Numbered from the stretch's first letter, positions 34,582-43,642 are shown. The stretch is DNA of 45,635 bases from Brevibacillus panacihumi W25 (GCF_000503775.1 NZ_KI629782.1:1141522-1187156); one strand, 5' to 3'. The notes: generated by a model not told the origin, from the sequence alone. Numbers and translations: made by a program.

Positions 34582-35055
34582 CTACTCTTCTACTTTCGGT
34601 TCATCCTGTGATTGGGCCAATTCCATTAAAAACTGGCGGCGATCTCCCTTCCAGAAACGGCCACTACTTGGCAATCGTTTATTGCGGTAACGAATGGCCA
34701 GACGGTTTACCAGTCGATTAATTTCCAAATGTTGTGATTCTTCCATCGTAAAGCGGACTGCATATTCATAATAGTCGTTTTCCCAGGGCACGCTGCGGAC
34801 TACATGACCATACATGGTAAGAGGCTGTGAACAAAGCTCCGTCTCGAATTGAAGGACAAGTTGATCACTGGCGGGCATTTTCAGATGAGAAAGAAAGCGC
34901 AATCCACCCGCACCTATATCTTCAATCAGGACTGTGGTGCTGCCGATTTCCATCGTCTTGCCTTTGACAAGCACAATTGTCATCTCTGCACAGAGCGGAT
35001 GCTCCAGTCGCAGTCGAAAATATTCCCGCTGATGTTCTGCTATCACGCCATTCAT
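34582..35055 (-). CDS. PilZ-domain protein
   Basis: This is a probable cyclic di-GMP binding effector. The 157-residue protein has the first PilZ motif as REYFRLRLEHP near residue 10 and the second as IEDIGAGGLRF (DxSxxG with Gly for Ser) near residue 48. A beta-barrel follows and a basic C-terminal helix region (RLAIRYRNKRL). With one motif serine changed, binding of c-di-GMP is likely but not certain. Start 35055 (MNGVIAEHQ) has an AGAGGTGAG ribosome binding site. The short membrane protein at 35109-35279 lies directly upstream on the same strand. Confidence 0.85.
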   Translation of the reverse strand: MNGVIAEHQREYFRLRLEHPLCAEMTIVLVKGKTMEIGSTTVLIEDIGAGGLRFLSHLKMPASDQLVLQFETELCSQPLTMYGHVVRSVPWENDYYEYAVRFTMEESQHLEINRLVNRLAIRYRNKRLPSSGRFWKGDRRQFLMELAQSQDEPKVEE

Positions 35056-35108
35056 ACTCTCACCTCTTTTCAACAGAAACGAGCTTGTTCGCCCTGGTCC
35101 AACTTTGC

Positions 35109-35279
35109 CTATTTCTTCTTGGGGTGATGCATATCCTCTTTTTTTACCTTGTAATTTTCCCAGAGATAGCGCAAATCGTGCTGGTAGGAGTCATGCTTCT
35201 GCAAGCGGAAGAGGAGTTCGACCACAAACCAGACCACAAGCAAGAAACCAAAAAAGACAACCAAGGTCAAATAGATCAT
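35109..35279 (-). CDS. Small single-pass membrane protein (56 residues)
   Basis: This is a short gene that I do not recognise. The N-terminal hydrophobic span IYLTLVVFFGFLLVVWFVVEL is followed by a basic, His- and Lys-rich cytosolic tail ending MHHPKKK (N-out orientation inferred). The start is ATG 35279, with GGGGGAAGG as ribosome binding site. That site is the 3' arm of a perfect 10-bp hairpin, so translation may be controlled by structure. It is 53 nt upstream of the PilZ gene on the same strand and probably co-transcribed with it. Confidence 0.75.
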   Translation of the reverse strand: MIYLTLVVFFGFLLVVWFVVELLFRLQKHDSYQHDLRYLWENYKVKKEDMHHPKKK

Positions 35280-35283
35280 ATCA

Positions 35284-35318
35284 GCCTTCCCCCTTTTTAC
35301 CATCGTATGGGGGAAGGC
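35284..35318 (-). promoter_or_regulatory. Hairpin enclosing the ribosome binding site of the 56-residue gene
   Basis: GCCTTCCCCC (35318-35309, minus strand) pairs perfectly with GGGGGAAGGC (35293-35284) around a 15-nt loop. The ATG follows 4 nt later. There is no T-run on either strand, so it is less likely to be a plain terminator of the upstream acetyltransferase gene. Confidence 0.6.
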
Positions 35319-35370
35319 GTCTAAAGATACGGGAAAGCGATTACATTGTGTCAATTTTGTGAAATTCCGC

Positions 35371-36624
35371 TTAGAACGGAGTTGTGCATACCGGTTTCTG
35401 GGGGACATGGAAGAGACGCTCCAGCCACGGCAGTGCGGATTCGTTATCCAGCTCGACCAGCCCGTAGGTGTGCAGCTTGCCAATATTGACGACTCCCATC
35501 AGTAAGGAAGAAAACTCGGAAATGTCCATCCTCAGTTCAACATCCGCCTCTCCTGTTTCTATCACTTCCGGGAGTCCTTCCGTAAAGTGAATCAACCAGG
35601 AACCCTCGTTTTCAGGTAGAAAGGAGTCGCGAATCGTCAATCGAACGACGCCATTCTCCTTGTTGAAGCTGCGCCGCGAGAGTTGCTTGAAAAAGAGCGG
35701 CACATCGATGATTCTGTGCATCAGACCGACTCCGGACACATTGCTTTCATGGTAGACGCTCGGCAATATATTGGCCGTGCCGTTGCCAGGATCCTGGAGC
35801 AGCAGATGAAAATCCTCGTCGTGTACAGTCAGGATGATGCGCTGCACCTGATCGGCCTGGCTGTGCAGGAAGGAGAGAAGCTGCCCCAATGCTTGCCGAT
35901 TCTCATAGTAGAATTCCTTGACGATCATATGGTTGAACATGCGGTTTTTCTCATGCCCATTCTGGAACTGGAAGGCGAGGTAGCCGCTGATCCTTCCTTC
36001 TTCCCTGCATCCTACCACGATCAGCTCGGGCTGCTCCAGGAACGCTTGCAGCCCGCGCTCCCTCCGGATCATCATTCCGTGTGTCTTGCGCACGACTCTT
36101 TGGTAGCAGGCCAGGATCTCCTCTTTGTCCTCCATGCCCAGGTACACCACCTTGTCCTTGGCTGTGTACGGCAGACTGGATGGAAGAACCTGGTATTGAT
36201 TGATTTTGGTGCCCATCCCAAACCCCATCTTTTTGTAAAAGTCGACGCGGAATGGATAGAGCGAGACCAGACTGACGCCGCGGTCGCGATAGGATTTGAG
36301 GAAATGAAGAATCATTTGCTTGGCGATCTTCTCTTTCTTGTGCAAAAGGTCAACGGCAACCAGGCCGATCCCGCCCGTCAACAGCTTGGTTCCGTGGACA
36401 TTCATGTAAAAATCATCCCAGCGCATGATGCCTGCCAGCTTACCATCCCGATACCAACCGTGGAAGCTGGCATACGGGTCGTTTTGCAAGGTATCCTTGA
36501 CACGTTCCGTGAACCGCGTTCTCCCCTCGGGAGCCAACAGATTGCTCCCCGGATAAGCCATTGCAGCGATTCGTACCATTTCCTCGACTTCTTCTGCCGT
36601 TACTGGACGAATTTCTTCATACAT
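35371..36624 (-). CDS. Eis-like GNAT-family N-acetyltransferase
   Basis: The 417-residue protein has the three-part Eis architecture. An N-terminal GNAT domain has the acetyl-CoA loop region GGIGLVAVDLLHKKEKIAK near residue 95 and FYKKMGFGMGT. A second GNAT-like domain follows, and a C-terminal SCP2-like sterol-carrier domain from about residue 310 ends in GLVELDNESALPWLERLF. Eis enzymes acetylate lysines or aminoglycosides; the substrate here is unknown. The C-terminal residue is Phe (CTTPF), which in Eis acts as a catalytic carboxylate. I chose ATG 36624; a GTG at 36633 is an alternative. No strong terminator is visible downstream. Confidence 0.87.
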   Translation of the reverse strand: MYEEIRPVTAEEVEEMVRIAAMAYPGSNLLAPEGRTRFTERVKDTLQNDPYASFHGWYRDGKLAGIMRWDDFYMNVHGTKLLTGGIGLVAVDLLHKKEKIAKQMILHFLKSYRDRGVSLVSLYPFRVDFYKKMGFGMGTKINQYQVLPSSLPYTAKDKVVYLGMEDKEEILACYQRVVRKTHGMMIRRERGLQAFLEQPELIVVGCREEGRISGYLAFQFQNGHEKNRMFNHMIVKEFYYENRQALGQLLSFLHSQADQVQRIILTVHDEDFHLLLQDPGNGTANILPSVYHESNVSGVGLMHRIIDVPLFFKQLSRRSFNKENGVVRLTIRDSFLPENEGSWLIHFTEGLPEVIETGEADVELRMDISEFSSLLMGVVNIGKLHTYGLVELDNESALPWLERLFHVPQKPVCTTPF

Positions 36625-36707
36625 CCTTGACACACCTGCCCCCTGGAATCGTAGTATCTACAAAAAAATGGTAACGAATGCCAGGGGGGTTCGGCAAGCA
36701 GAATTCT

Positions 36708-38150
36708 TTATTTTTTGGCAAGAACTTGCTGTTTGTCCATCTTGTTCAAGAAGATCGCCAGAAAAAGACTGCATACGGCGAGAAGCAGGGTGCCGGTAAA
36801 GACAACATGGACCCCGGAAGCCAACACTTCCCGCACCTCGCTCAGCTGCTCTGCAGAAATCGTCCCGGATTCAAAGGAGGAGCCCAGATTGCTGTGTCCG
36901 CTCCCGATCGTCACCAGGTTGAACACCATCCCGAAAACGGCAGCGCCAAACGTCTGGCTGAAGGTACCGGTGAAGGTGTTGAGCGCGACAGCTGTCCCGC
37001 GCTGTTCTACCGCGACAGATGCCTGGATTTTGACCATGACGATCGGTGTAATCAAGCCCATGCCCAAGCCAATCAATCCTACGCCTACGTAGATCAGGAA
37101 GTCTGGAGAGCTCTCTGACAGCCAGGACAGAAGGGAAGCAGCCACTGTAAGAACGGCTGTGCCTGTGATGATCAATTGCTCTGCGCGAAGACGTCCAAGC
37201 AATTGTCCCGAGAGGACAGCTCCCAATGTCCAGCATACGGACATCGGCGTCAAGACGAAGCCAGCCACAGTCGCACTCTCGCCCAGAACGCCCTGGGTCC
37301 AGATCGGCAGGTAGACGACCAGACTGATGACGATGCCGTTGACCACCAAGCTCAACAGATTAATCATGGAGATATTCCGATTGGTAAATAGGGTCAGTGG
37401 AATCATCGGTTCAGGTGACTTCTTTTCGACGTAGAAAAAGAACAGGAACGAGATCAGACTGAAACCGATCAAGGAAAGAATCGTAGGATTCAGCCAGCTT
37501 TGATCCTGACTTCCCGTAAGCAAGGCGTACAGCAGGGCAATCGTTCCGACGGAGAAGATCAGCGCTCCAGCGTAATCGATATGGCGCTTGGTTTTATTCA
37601 TCTTCTGTTCCTTGTAGTACAAGATAAGCATCAAAAAGGATATCAGTCCAAAAGGCAGATTCAGAAAAAAGATATAGCGCCAGGAGACGGTATCGACGAG
37701 AAAACCGCCGACTAAAGGACCAGCCACACCGGAAAAGCCCCATACGGCACTGATCCAGCCCTGGGATTTGGCCCTGGCAGACAGGTCGGCGTACAGATCG
37801 CCGATGATCGTCATCGTAATCGGCATGACCGCCCCTGCTCCAAGCCCCTGAATCGCCCGGAAAATAATCAATTGCTCCATCGACATCGCAATTCCACACA
37901 AAGCGGAGCCTGCCAGAAAAATACCGATCCCTATCAAAAAGATTTTTTTACGCCCGAACAAATCCGCCAGCTTTCCGTAGATCGGAGCGGAAACGGCCGT
38001 CGCCAGCATGTAAATCGCATACACCCAGCTCACTTGCTCGAAGCCGGATAATTCACTTGTAATTCGCGGAACGGCTGTGCTTACAATCGTTCCTTCCATC
38101 GCGGCAAGAAATGTGGCAAGCATCAGCGCGATCATGATTTTTACTCTCAT
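36708..38150 (-). CDS. MFS multidrug efflux permease, DHA2/EmrB family (14 TM)
   Basis: This is a proton-driven drug exporter in the cytoplasmic membrane. The 480-residue length and hydrophobic pattern fit 14 spans. MFS motif A is GKLADLFGRKKIFLIG between helices 2 and 3. Motif C is GFSGVAGPLVGGFL in helix 5. The N-terminal helix carries the acidic residue in FLAAMEGTIVSTAVPRI, typical of DHA2. The ribosome binding site is AGAGGAG. It lies 42 nt downstream of the Nudix gene, suggesting one transcript. Substrate unknown. Confidence 0.92.
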   Translation of the reverse strand: MRVKIMIALMLATFLAAMEGTIVSTAVPRITSELSGFEQVSWVYAIYMLATAVSAPIYGKLADLFGRKKIFLIGIGIFLAGSALCGIAMSMEQLIIFRAIQGLGAGAVMPITMTIIGDLYADLSARAKSQGWISAVWGFSGVAGPLVGGFLVDTVSWRYIFFLNLPFGLISFLMLILYYKEQKMNKTKRHIDYAGALIFSVGTIALLYALLTGSQDQSWLNPTILSLIGFSLISFLFFFYVEKKSPEPMIPLTLFTNRNISMINLLSLVVNGIVISLVVYLPIWTQGVLGESATVAGFVLTPMSVCWTLGAVLSGQLLGRLRAEQLIITGTAVLTVAASLLSWLSESSPDFLIYVGVGLIGLGMGLITPIVMVKIQASVAVEQRGTAVALNTFTGTFSQTFGAAVFGMVFNLVTIGSGHSNLGSSFESGTISAEQLSEVREVLASGVHVVFTGTLLLAVCSLFLAIFLNKMDKQQVLAKK

Positions 38151-38192
38151 ACGTAACTCCTCTCTCTGTACAAACCACCCCGCAGCCCCGTC

Positions 38193-38822
38193 CTATGCTC
38201 GACCCCCGCGTCGTTGCAACGCGGTGAATACCTGGTGGTAATAGTGGGGCTCATGCGCCACAAAATCCGATAGCCCAACCTCCATTGAACAATCCCGAGC
38301 TGTACCATCCTCCTGCAACAGGAAGCCGCTCGCTTCTATATTTGTGGTTTTCCCCGCAAAAAGGTCCACAATCTCGTCCAACTTTACCCAGAGAAGGCCA
38401 ACAACCTCTTCCTCCTGTACCTCGTAGTCGGATAAGGGCTGGTCGCATTCGTAGAGAAAGACATGGCACATCTCCTTGTCCACGATCTGCGGTCCCGTCA
38501 TCACATCCCGGATGACACCGAGAGGAGACAATGATTCATAGGCGACATGAAGCCCCAGCTCTTCTGCAAGTTCGCGAACGCCATCCTCCGGTCTCTCTCC
38601 TGCCAGTAGGTGTCCTGCCGAAGTAATGTCCAGAAGGTTGGGGCAAGTGTCTTTCTCTGGATGCCGTTTTTGAAAAAGCAGGTGGATTTGCTCCCCCGCC
38701 CTGCGATACAGCCAGCAGTGAAACGTTTGGTGCCAGTCCCCTACCCGATGCACTTCGCTTCTGGGCTTGACGCCGATGTGCCGGCCTTGCTCATCATAAA
38801 TATCCAGTTTTTCCCCAAGCAT
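38193..38822 (-). CDS. Nudix hydrolase
   Basis: The 209-residue protein has a complete Nudix box: GHLLAGERPEDG followed by RELAEELGL near residue 75. The N-terminus (LDIYDEQGRHIG, then VHRVGDWHQTFHCWLYR) is of the IPP-isomerase-like/YfcD type. The substrate is probably a nucleoside diphosphate derivative but cannot be told from sequence. Start ATG 38822 has a GGAGGAG ribosome binding site. It is upstream of the efflux pump, on the same strand. Confidence 0.88.
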   Translation of the reverse strand: MLGEKLDIYDEQGRHIGVKPRSEVHRVGDWHQTFHCWLYRRAGEQIHLLFQKRHPEKDTCPNLLDITSAGHLLAGERPEDGVRELAEELGLHVAYESLSPLGVIRDVMTGPQIVDKEMCHVFLYECDQPLSDYEVQEEEVVGLLWVKLDEIVDLFAGKTTNIEASGFLLQEDGTARDCSMEVGLSDFVAHEPHYYHQVFTALQRRGGRA

Positions 38823-38901
38823 CTGTTTCTCCTCCACACCTCTCTGTTCTTCGTCTTACTACGTTAACAGCCCAATCGCGAAAAATCTATAAAAATGAAT
38901 G

Positions 38902-38946
38902 AAAAAGGCACAGTTCCCTCGTGCCAGCAAGGGAACCCGTGCCTTT
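38902..38946 (-). terminator. Terminator after ilvE
   Basis: AAAGGCACGGGTTCCCTT pairs with AGGGAACTGTGCCTTT (one mismatch) and is followed on the minus strand by TTC-rich sequence after TTTTT. Confidence 0.9.
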
Positions 38947-38961
38947 ATTGGATAGAGATGT

Positions 38962-40035
38962 CTACTCGGTTACCTTCACCGACCAGCCAAATTCGTCTTC
39001 GACCACACCGTACTGGATTCCTGTCATGGTGTCGTACAGCTTTTGCGTCAACTCTCCAGTCTTCGCGCCGTTGATCACCATTTTGTTACCATTCCAGCTC
39101 ATTTCGCCGATCGGTGAAATGACGGCGGCGGTTCCGGTGCCGAATGCTTCTTCCAGTTCACCGTTCTGGTATGCCTGGAACAATTCTTCCACGGAAATGC
39201 GCTTCTCGACGACATTCACGCCCCAAGCCTTCAACAATTGGATGGTGGAGTCACGCGTGATCCCCTCGAGAATGCTTCCATTCAGCATCGGTGTCCATGC
39301 TTCTCCGTTTACTTTGAAAAAGACGTTCATACTGCCTACTTCTTCAATGTATTTAGTCTCAATCGCATCCAGCCAGAGCACTTGCTCGTACCCTTTTTCA
39401 TGGGCTTCTGTCTGCGCTTTCAGGCTGCCTGCGTAGTTGCCGGCAGTTTTGGCATTGCCCGTTCCGCCACGGACAGCTCGGACATAGCTGTTTTCCACGT
39501 GAATTTTGACTGGCTTCATTCCGGATGCGTAGTAAGCTCCTACTGGCGACAACAGAATGATCAGCTTGTAAGTATGGGAAGCTCTAACACCCAGGCAAGC
39601 CTCCGTCGCAATGACGAAGGGACGGATGTACAAAGATGTTCCTTCTGCTGTAGGGATCCACTCTTTCTCCACACTGACCAGCTTCTTCAATGCTTCCACC
39701 ATAAACGCTTCATCCACCGTCGGCATGTCCAACCGGGTCAAGGAACGATTGAGGCGTTTGAAGTTTTGATCTGGTCTGAACAGTCGTACTTCTCCTTCTT
39801 GGTTGCGATATGCTTTCAATCCTTCAAATACGGCTTGGCCATAGTGGAATACCATCGCAGCCGGATCAATCGTCAGCGGGGAATACGGTTCAATTCTTGG
39901 ATCGTGCCAGCCTTTCCCTTCGGTGTAATCCATGACAAACATATGGTCGGTAAAATGCACCCCGAACGCAAGCTTGTCATGAGCCGGCTTCTCTTTTTTC
40001 TGGTCTGTCAAATCAATGGTTAACTGACACTCCAT
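38962..40035 (-). CDS. ilvE: Branched-chain amino acid aminotransferase
   Basis: This PLP enzyme does the last transamination of valine, leucine and isoleucine synthesis. The 357-residue length and N-terminus fit the type II (eukaryotic-like) BCAT subgroup. Landmarks are [15 protein letters not shown] near residue 65, the PLP lysine in [16 protein letters not shown] near residue 195, [18 protein letters not shown], and [15 protein letters not shown]. The ribosome binding site is GAGGGAG. It is separate from the ilvB operon at 75-6075 and has its own promoter region and terminator. Confidence 0.95.
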   Translation of the reverse strand: MECQLTIDLTDQKKEKPAHDKLAFGVHFTDHMFVMDYTEGKGWHDPRIEPYSPLTIDPAAMVFHYGQAVFEGLKAYRNQEGEVRLFRPDQNFKRLNRSLTRLDMPTVDEAFMVEALKKLVSVEKEWIPTAEGTSLYIRPFVIATEACLGVRASHTYKLIILLSPVGAYYASGMKPVKIHVENSYVRAVRGGTGNAKTAGNYAGSLKAQTEAHEKGYEQVLWLDAIETKYIEEVGSMNVFFKVNGEAWTPMLNGSILEGITRDSTIQLLKAWGVNVVEKRISVEELFQAYQNGELEEAFGTGTAAVISPIGEMSWNGNKMVINGAKTGELTQKLYDTMTGIQYGVVEDEFGWSVKVTE

Positions 40036-40062
40036 TCTCTACATCTCCCTCACTATTGTGAT

Positions 40063-40101
40063 CCTATGTGTACTAGTACTAACATAGCAACTATTTTGAC
40101 A
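40063..40101 (-). promoter_or_regulatory. ilvE promoter with palindromic operator candidate
   Basis: On the minus strand TTGCTA, 18 bp and TAGGAT form a possible promoter (about 40092-40063). The spacer holds the perfect palindrome GTACTAGTAC (40070-40079), flanked by inverted CTATGT/ACATAG arms (40064-40069 and 40082-40087). No T-box was found here. Confidence 0.45.
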
Positions 40102-40277
40102 GATTGCTAGTCTATTAGGACTGCCAACCACTGCCTGATTTTTTCCGGGCCTGTGAACATGGCGTGAAATGCTTTGGTCCGCTTACCCAGACACCCTGCT
40201 CGTTGGTTTTTCTGTCTTCCCTCCATTATACTAGAAGGGAAGCCTGCAAACAGCTTCAAGAAAGGAGAATTTCACGC

Positions 40278-40727
40278 ATGTCGATCTCACCTATAAAGCT
40301 CTCCCAGCGCGAAGCTATGCTGCTCGAAGCAGCACGAGCCCACGGTTTTGTCGATGAGGAGATCATTCACAAGCTGAGAGGGGGAAACCCTGAACCATTT
40401 CTGGAAATCGAAGAAGGAAAATACGATTTTTCGCCGCTTTTTGCCTTGTATGAAGAAAATCGTGAACGTTTGGAAGAAGCCATTCGCGAAGGATATGCGA
40501 TCAAATATACAACTTTTAATGGGATTAAATTTATTTTAAATAAACGCTATAACCTGGAGCCGCCTCGTGATTATGAGACCGAAGAGACAGCATTTATCGG
40601 TATTCGGCTGGCAGAAAAGGATGTGGCCTGGCTGCGTTCTACGCTTTCCGGCAACTGGCGGATCGTGGAGATGGAACGTCTGTCGAAGTCGGGTGAGTCA
40701 GTCATTCGTATCGAGTGGAACGGGTAG
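40278..40727 (+). CDS. Hypothetical 149-residue protein
   Basis: I do not recognise this family. The soluble, acidic protein has an N-terminal helical segment (SQREAMLLEAARAHGFVDEEI) and a middle with YEENRERLEEAIREGYAIK. The C-terminal half is mixed and ends in ESVIRIEWNG. Start ATG 40278 has AAAGGAG about 10 nt upstream, and TTGGTT-N18-TATACT (40203-40232) is a possible promoter. It is 40 nt upstream of the MerR gene and probably co-transcribed. It might be a partner of that regulator, but nothing in the sequence shows this. Confidence 0.7.
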   Translation: MSISPIKLSQREAMLLEAARAHGFVDEEIIHKLRGGNPEPFLEIEEGKYDFSPLFALYEENRERLEEAIREGYAIKYTTFNGIKFILNKRYNLEPPRDYETEETAFIGIRLAEKDVAWLRSTLSGNWRIVEMERLSKSGESVIRIEWNG

Positions 40728-40767
40728 GGTGTGAGTTTTTGGTCCGTGAAGAAAGGAGCGTTCACCC

Positions 40768-41604
40768 ATGCTCAAGATCGGGGATTTTGCCAAACGGAGC
40801 GGCGTTTCCGTAAAAACCTTGCGCTATTACGATGAACTGGGGCTCTTGAAACCCGCTCGTGTAGACGAGAGGAGCGGTTATCGCTATTATTCGGCCGATC
40901 AGCTTTTGACCATCAAAAGAATTGCCTATTTTAAGGAAGAAGGTTTCACTCTTGAACAAATCAGAACTTTCCTGAATGAGGACACCTCATCCCCGGGAGT
41001 GAAGACGGCCCTCTTCTCCAAACACTCGGAATTGAAAAATGCCATCCATGAAGCACAACGTCAGCTCGATGAAATTAACGAGCGAATCAATCAATTGAGC
41101 GATATCAAATCATTGGATGAAGTCTCTCAGATTACGATTCGCAGTGAATCATCCGTTTTGGTCGCATCCTTGCGCGACCAGATTCCGATGTCCAGCCTGT
41201 GCTTGCTGCTAGATGAAATCAAACAGCATGTTCGCAAGCATGGCGAAAATGAAAACCGCCCGCTCACTGTACTTTGGCATCGGAGAAACCCGGAAGATGG
41301 CCTTGTAGATGTAGAGGTAGCCATTCCGGTGTCTAGCTCCATCCCGGAAACCGGTAAGGTAAGGGTCGTTTGGCTGCCGGCAATACAGAGTGCGGCAAGC
41401 CTGGTTCATGCGTGCGATCCTTACGCTTTATTCTGTCCGAAGATCTCGCACGTGCAGGCATGGATGGTCTCAAATAGATACTTGCAGTCTCCGCTGGAAG
41501 CAATCCGCGAGATTATCATGACCCCCGACAAAAATATGTATGGCCGACTGCAAATGGCAGAACTGCTCATCCCCATACAAGCTGAGTCAACGAATCTCCC
41601 CTGA
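40768..41604 (+). CDS. MerR-family transcription regulator with effector-binding domain
   Basis: The 278-residue protein has a MerR HTH at residues 3-70 (GDFAKRSGVSVKTLRYYDE, then RSGYRYYSADQL), followed by a coiled-coil dimer helix (SELKNAIHEAQRQLDEINERI). The C-terminal GyrI/BmrR-like effector domain starts near residue 110. Such proteins respond to hydrophobic drugs or small molecules and distort promoters with long spacers. There is no cysteine metal motif. The ribosome binding site is GAAAGGAG. The terminator follows directly. The neighbouring SDR gene is on the same strand but after the terminator. Confidence 0.88.
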   Translation: MLKIGDFAKRSGVSVKTLRYYDELGLLKPARVDERSGYRYYSADQLLTIKRIAYFKEEGFTLEQIRTFLNEDTSSPGVKTALFSKHSELKNAIHEAQRQLDEINERINQLSDIKSLDEVSQITIRSESSVLVASLRDQIPMSSLCLLLDEIKQHVRKHGENENRPLTVLWHRRNPEDGLVDVEVAIPVSSSIPETGKVRVVWLPAIQSAASLVHACDPYALFCPKISHVQAWMVSNRYLQSPLEAIREIIMTPDKNMYGRLQMAELLIPIQAESTNLP

Positions 41605-41630
41605 CATTTCCATCATCAGGGGATTTTTTT
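41595..41630 (+). terminator. Terminator after the MerR gene
   Basis: TCCCCTGA pairs with TCAGGGGA around an 11-nt loop, followed by seven T residues. Confidence 0.93.
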
Positions 41631-41705
41631 GTGAACAGTCTTGACTCTCCCCTGGACTGGAGGGTATAGGATGAACTCAGAAAATCGTCAAAGGAGTGTA
41701 TGGAG

Positions 41706-42470
41706 ATGACAAGATTGGAAGGAAAGATTGCGTTGGTAACGGGAGGAAGCCGCGGAATCGGAAGAGGCATTGCCCTGCGTCTGGCAAAAGAAGGTGCATT
41801 GGTGGCCGTTCACTATGGCAAAAATCGAGAAGCAGCTCTGGATGTTGTGGAAACCATTACCCAAGCAGGAGGTCAAGCCTTCCCCATCGGAGCGAATCTG
41901 GACACCACTTCGGGAGTTGAGCAATTGATTGCGTCCCTCGAAAGCGAGCTTTTCAATCGGACAGGACAAAGACAGTTCGATATTTTAGTAAATAATGCAG
42001 GAATCGGGACTTCCAGCGATTTGGAGAAGACCACCGAGGAAGAGTTCGATAGGGTGTTTGCTGTAAACGTAAAAGCCCCTTTTTTCCTCGTCCAAAAATC
42101 ATTGCCTCTATTGCGAGACGGAGGACGCATCATCAACCTTTCCTCCGGCGTCACGCGAATCGCCTATCCCCATATCATGGCATACAACATGACAAAAGGC
42201 GCAATCAACACATTCACGCTTCATCTGGCTAAGCTTCTTGGACCGCGCGGTATCACCGTCAATGCTGTATTGCCTGGCATCGTCGATACGGATATAAACG
42301 CTTCGTGGCTGCACACCGAGGAGGGACAGCAGCATGCCAGCGAGATGTCTGCTCTCGGGAGAGTCGGGACTCCTGCCGACATTGCGGACGCAGTCGCCTT
42401 TCTCGCGTCAGAGGATGGCCGCTGGGGTACCGCACAACTGCTTGACGCCACTGGCGGCTCACATCTGTAA
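41706..42470 (+). CDS. Short-chain dehydrogenase/reductase (SDR)
   Basis: This is an NAD(P)-dependent oxidoreductase of the classical SDR class, 254 residues. It shows the cofactor loop TGGSRGIGRG near residue 12, NNAG near residue 95, the catalytic serine in NLSSG, and the Tyr/Lys pair in AYNMTKGAINTF near residue 160, followed by PGIVDTDIN. The substrate is unknown. I chose ATG 41706 because AAAGGAG is 9 nt upstream; an ATG at 41700 is only 3 nt from that site. Confidence 0.9.
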   Translation: MTRLEGKIALVTGGSRGIGRGIALRLAKEGALVAVHYGKNREAALDVVETITQAGGQAFPIGANLDTTSGVEQLIASLESELFNRTGQRQFDILVNNAGIGTSSDLEKTTEEEFDRVFAVNVKAPFFLVQKSLPLLRDGGRIINLSSGVTRIAYPHIMAYNMTKGAINTFTLHLAKLLGPRGITVNAVLPGIVDTDINASWLHTEEGQQHASEMSALGRVGTPADIADAVAFLASEDGRWGTAQLLDATGGSHL

Positions 42471-42480
42471 GACAATGAAA

Positions 42481-42509
42481 ATGCCCGATCCAATCTGGAT
42501 GGGGCCTTT
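42481..42509. terminator. Weak hairpin between the SDR and P1 peptidase genes
   Basis: ATGCCCGATCCA/TGGATGGGGC forms a short stem (with a bulge) between the convergent genes. The T-rich tail is short on the minus strand (ATTTTCATT) and absent on the plus strand. Confidence 0.4.
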
Positions 42510-42534
42510 GCTGTACTCTGCTTTCTATGCGATG

Positions 42535-43599
42535 TCAATTGGTTGATGAAAAGCTCAGGGCATGAATCGTATTGCCTTTTTTTCCCGTAGTGGTCACCGC
42601 TTGGGAGAGAGAGTTGTAGATCGCCTCTTCAGTCGCTTCGGCACTTGCCGCAAACAATTCGTTCATCAGCGGGTGATCCTCGCGAAGCTGCGTGCGCGTC
42701 TCCGTCCATTCTGTCGCCTGGTGCGGGATCTTGTGTGCAGTCGAAAAGGCGATCACAATATCTCCGCTCCCGTGGCCGAAGTGGCTCCCTGTCCGCCCCA
42801 GACCAATCCCCGTCCGTTTGGCGAGACGCAGCAATTGCCGGTCGCTTACAGGGGCATCTGTCGCCAGAACGATGATGATAGAGCCGTCAGCAGGCTCCTG
42901 AAGGGCAGGGCTCCCTGACTTCAACAGCTCGATACGCAGATCTTCCTTTCGTCCGAAGTTGCTTAACACCAGAACCCCTACTGTATAGCTGCACGCATCA
43001 TCAACCCTCACGATCCGGGAGGAGGAGCCGATCCCTCCTTTGTAGCCAAACGCGACCATGCCCTTGCCCGCACCGACAGCGCCTTCTTCGACAGGTCCCT
43101 CAGAAGCGCGGCGGATTGCCTCGATGGCATCCTGCGGAGTAACGGCGCAGTGGCGGATAGAGTTCAGATGGCTGTCATTGCACTCTCCCACCACAATGTT
43201 GATTGTCCCGGTCGTATCTCCTATCTCTTCATGTCCGTCCAGCATGTATTGCAGGGTCCCCTGCGTGACTGCCGGAACAGAGAACGTATTCGTCAGCATG
43301 ATCGGCGATTCCAACATCCCCAGCTCGTTCACCTGCACGAGTCCGGTCGTTTTGCCGAAGCCATTCAGGACATAGCTGGCTGCGGTCACTTTTTCGCGGA
43401 ACAGGCTGCCGCCATGCGGAAGGATTGCCGTTACACCCGTGCAAGCATATTCCCCTTCCCCCGCGTCGAGAGGATGATCCAGTGTCACATGCCCCACACG
43501 CACACCCGCAACATCCGTGATGTCATTTTTCGCCCCCGTCGGCAATTTGCCCACGATCAAGCCGTGTGTACGAATCTTCTGTCTGTTCTCCTTCACCAT
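42535..43599 (-). CDS. P1-family peptidase (DmpA-like aminopeptidase)
   Basis: This is an Ntn-hydrolase-fold aminopeptidase that matures by self-cleavage before a serine. The 354-residue protein starts with the family GAKNDITDVAGVRVGH region near residue 22. The predicted cleavage site is in GYKGGIGSSSRIV near residue 220, where the serine after the Gly becomes the N-terminal nucleophile. ATDAPVSDRQLLRLAKR and GLGRTGSHFGHGSGD follow. Relatives cleave D-aminoacyl or beta-aminoacyl N-termini. Start 43599 has GGAAAGGAAG upstream. It follows the M19 dipeptidase after 43 nt. Confidence 0.88.
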   Translation of the reverse strand: MVKENRQKIRTHGLIVGKLPTGAKNDITDVAGVRVGHVTLDHPLDAGEGEYACTGVTAILPHGGSLFREKVTAASYVLNGFGKTTGLVQVNELGMLESPIMLTNTFSVPAVTQGTLQYMLDGHEEIGDTTGTINIVVGECNDSHLNSIRHCAVTPQDAIEAIRRASEGPVEEGAVGAGKGMVAFGYKGGIGSSSRIVRVDDACSYTVGVLVLSNFGRKEDLRIELLKSGSPALQEPADGSIIIVLATDAPVSDRQLLRLAKRTGIGLGRTGSHFGHGSGDIVIAFSTAHKIPHQATEWTETRTQLREDHPLMNELFAASAEATEEAIYNSLSQAVTTTGKKGNTIHALSFSSTN

Positions 43600-43642
43600 A
43601 AAAGCTGCTTCCTTTCCTTTCCACCTTGGGATCGTTGTACCT

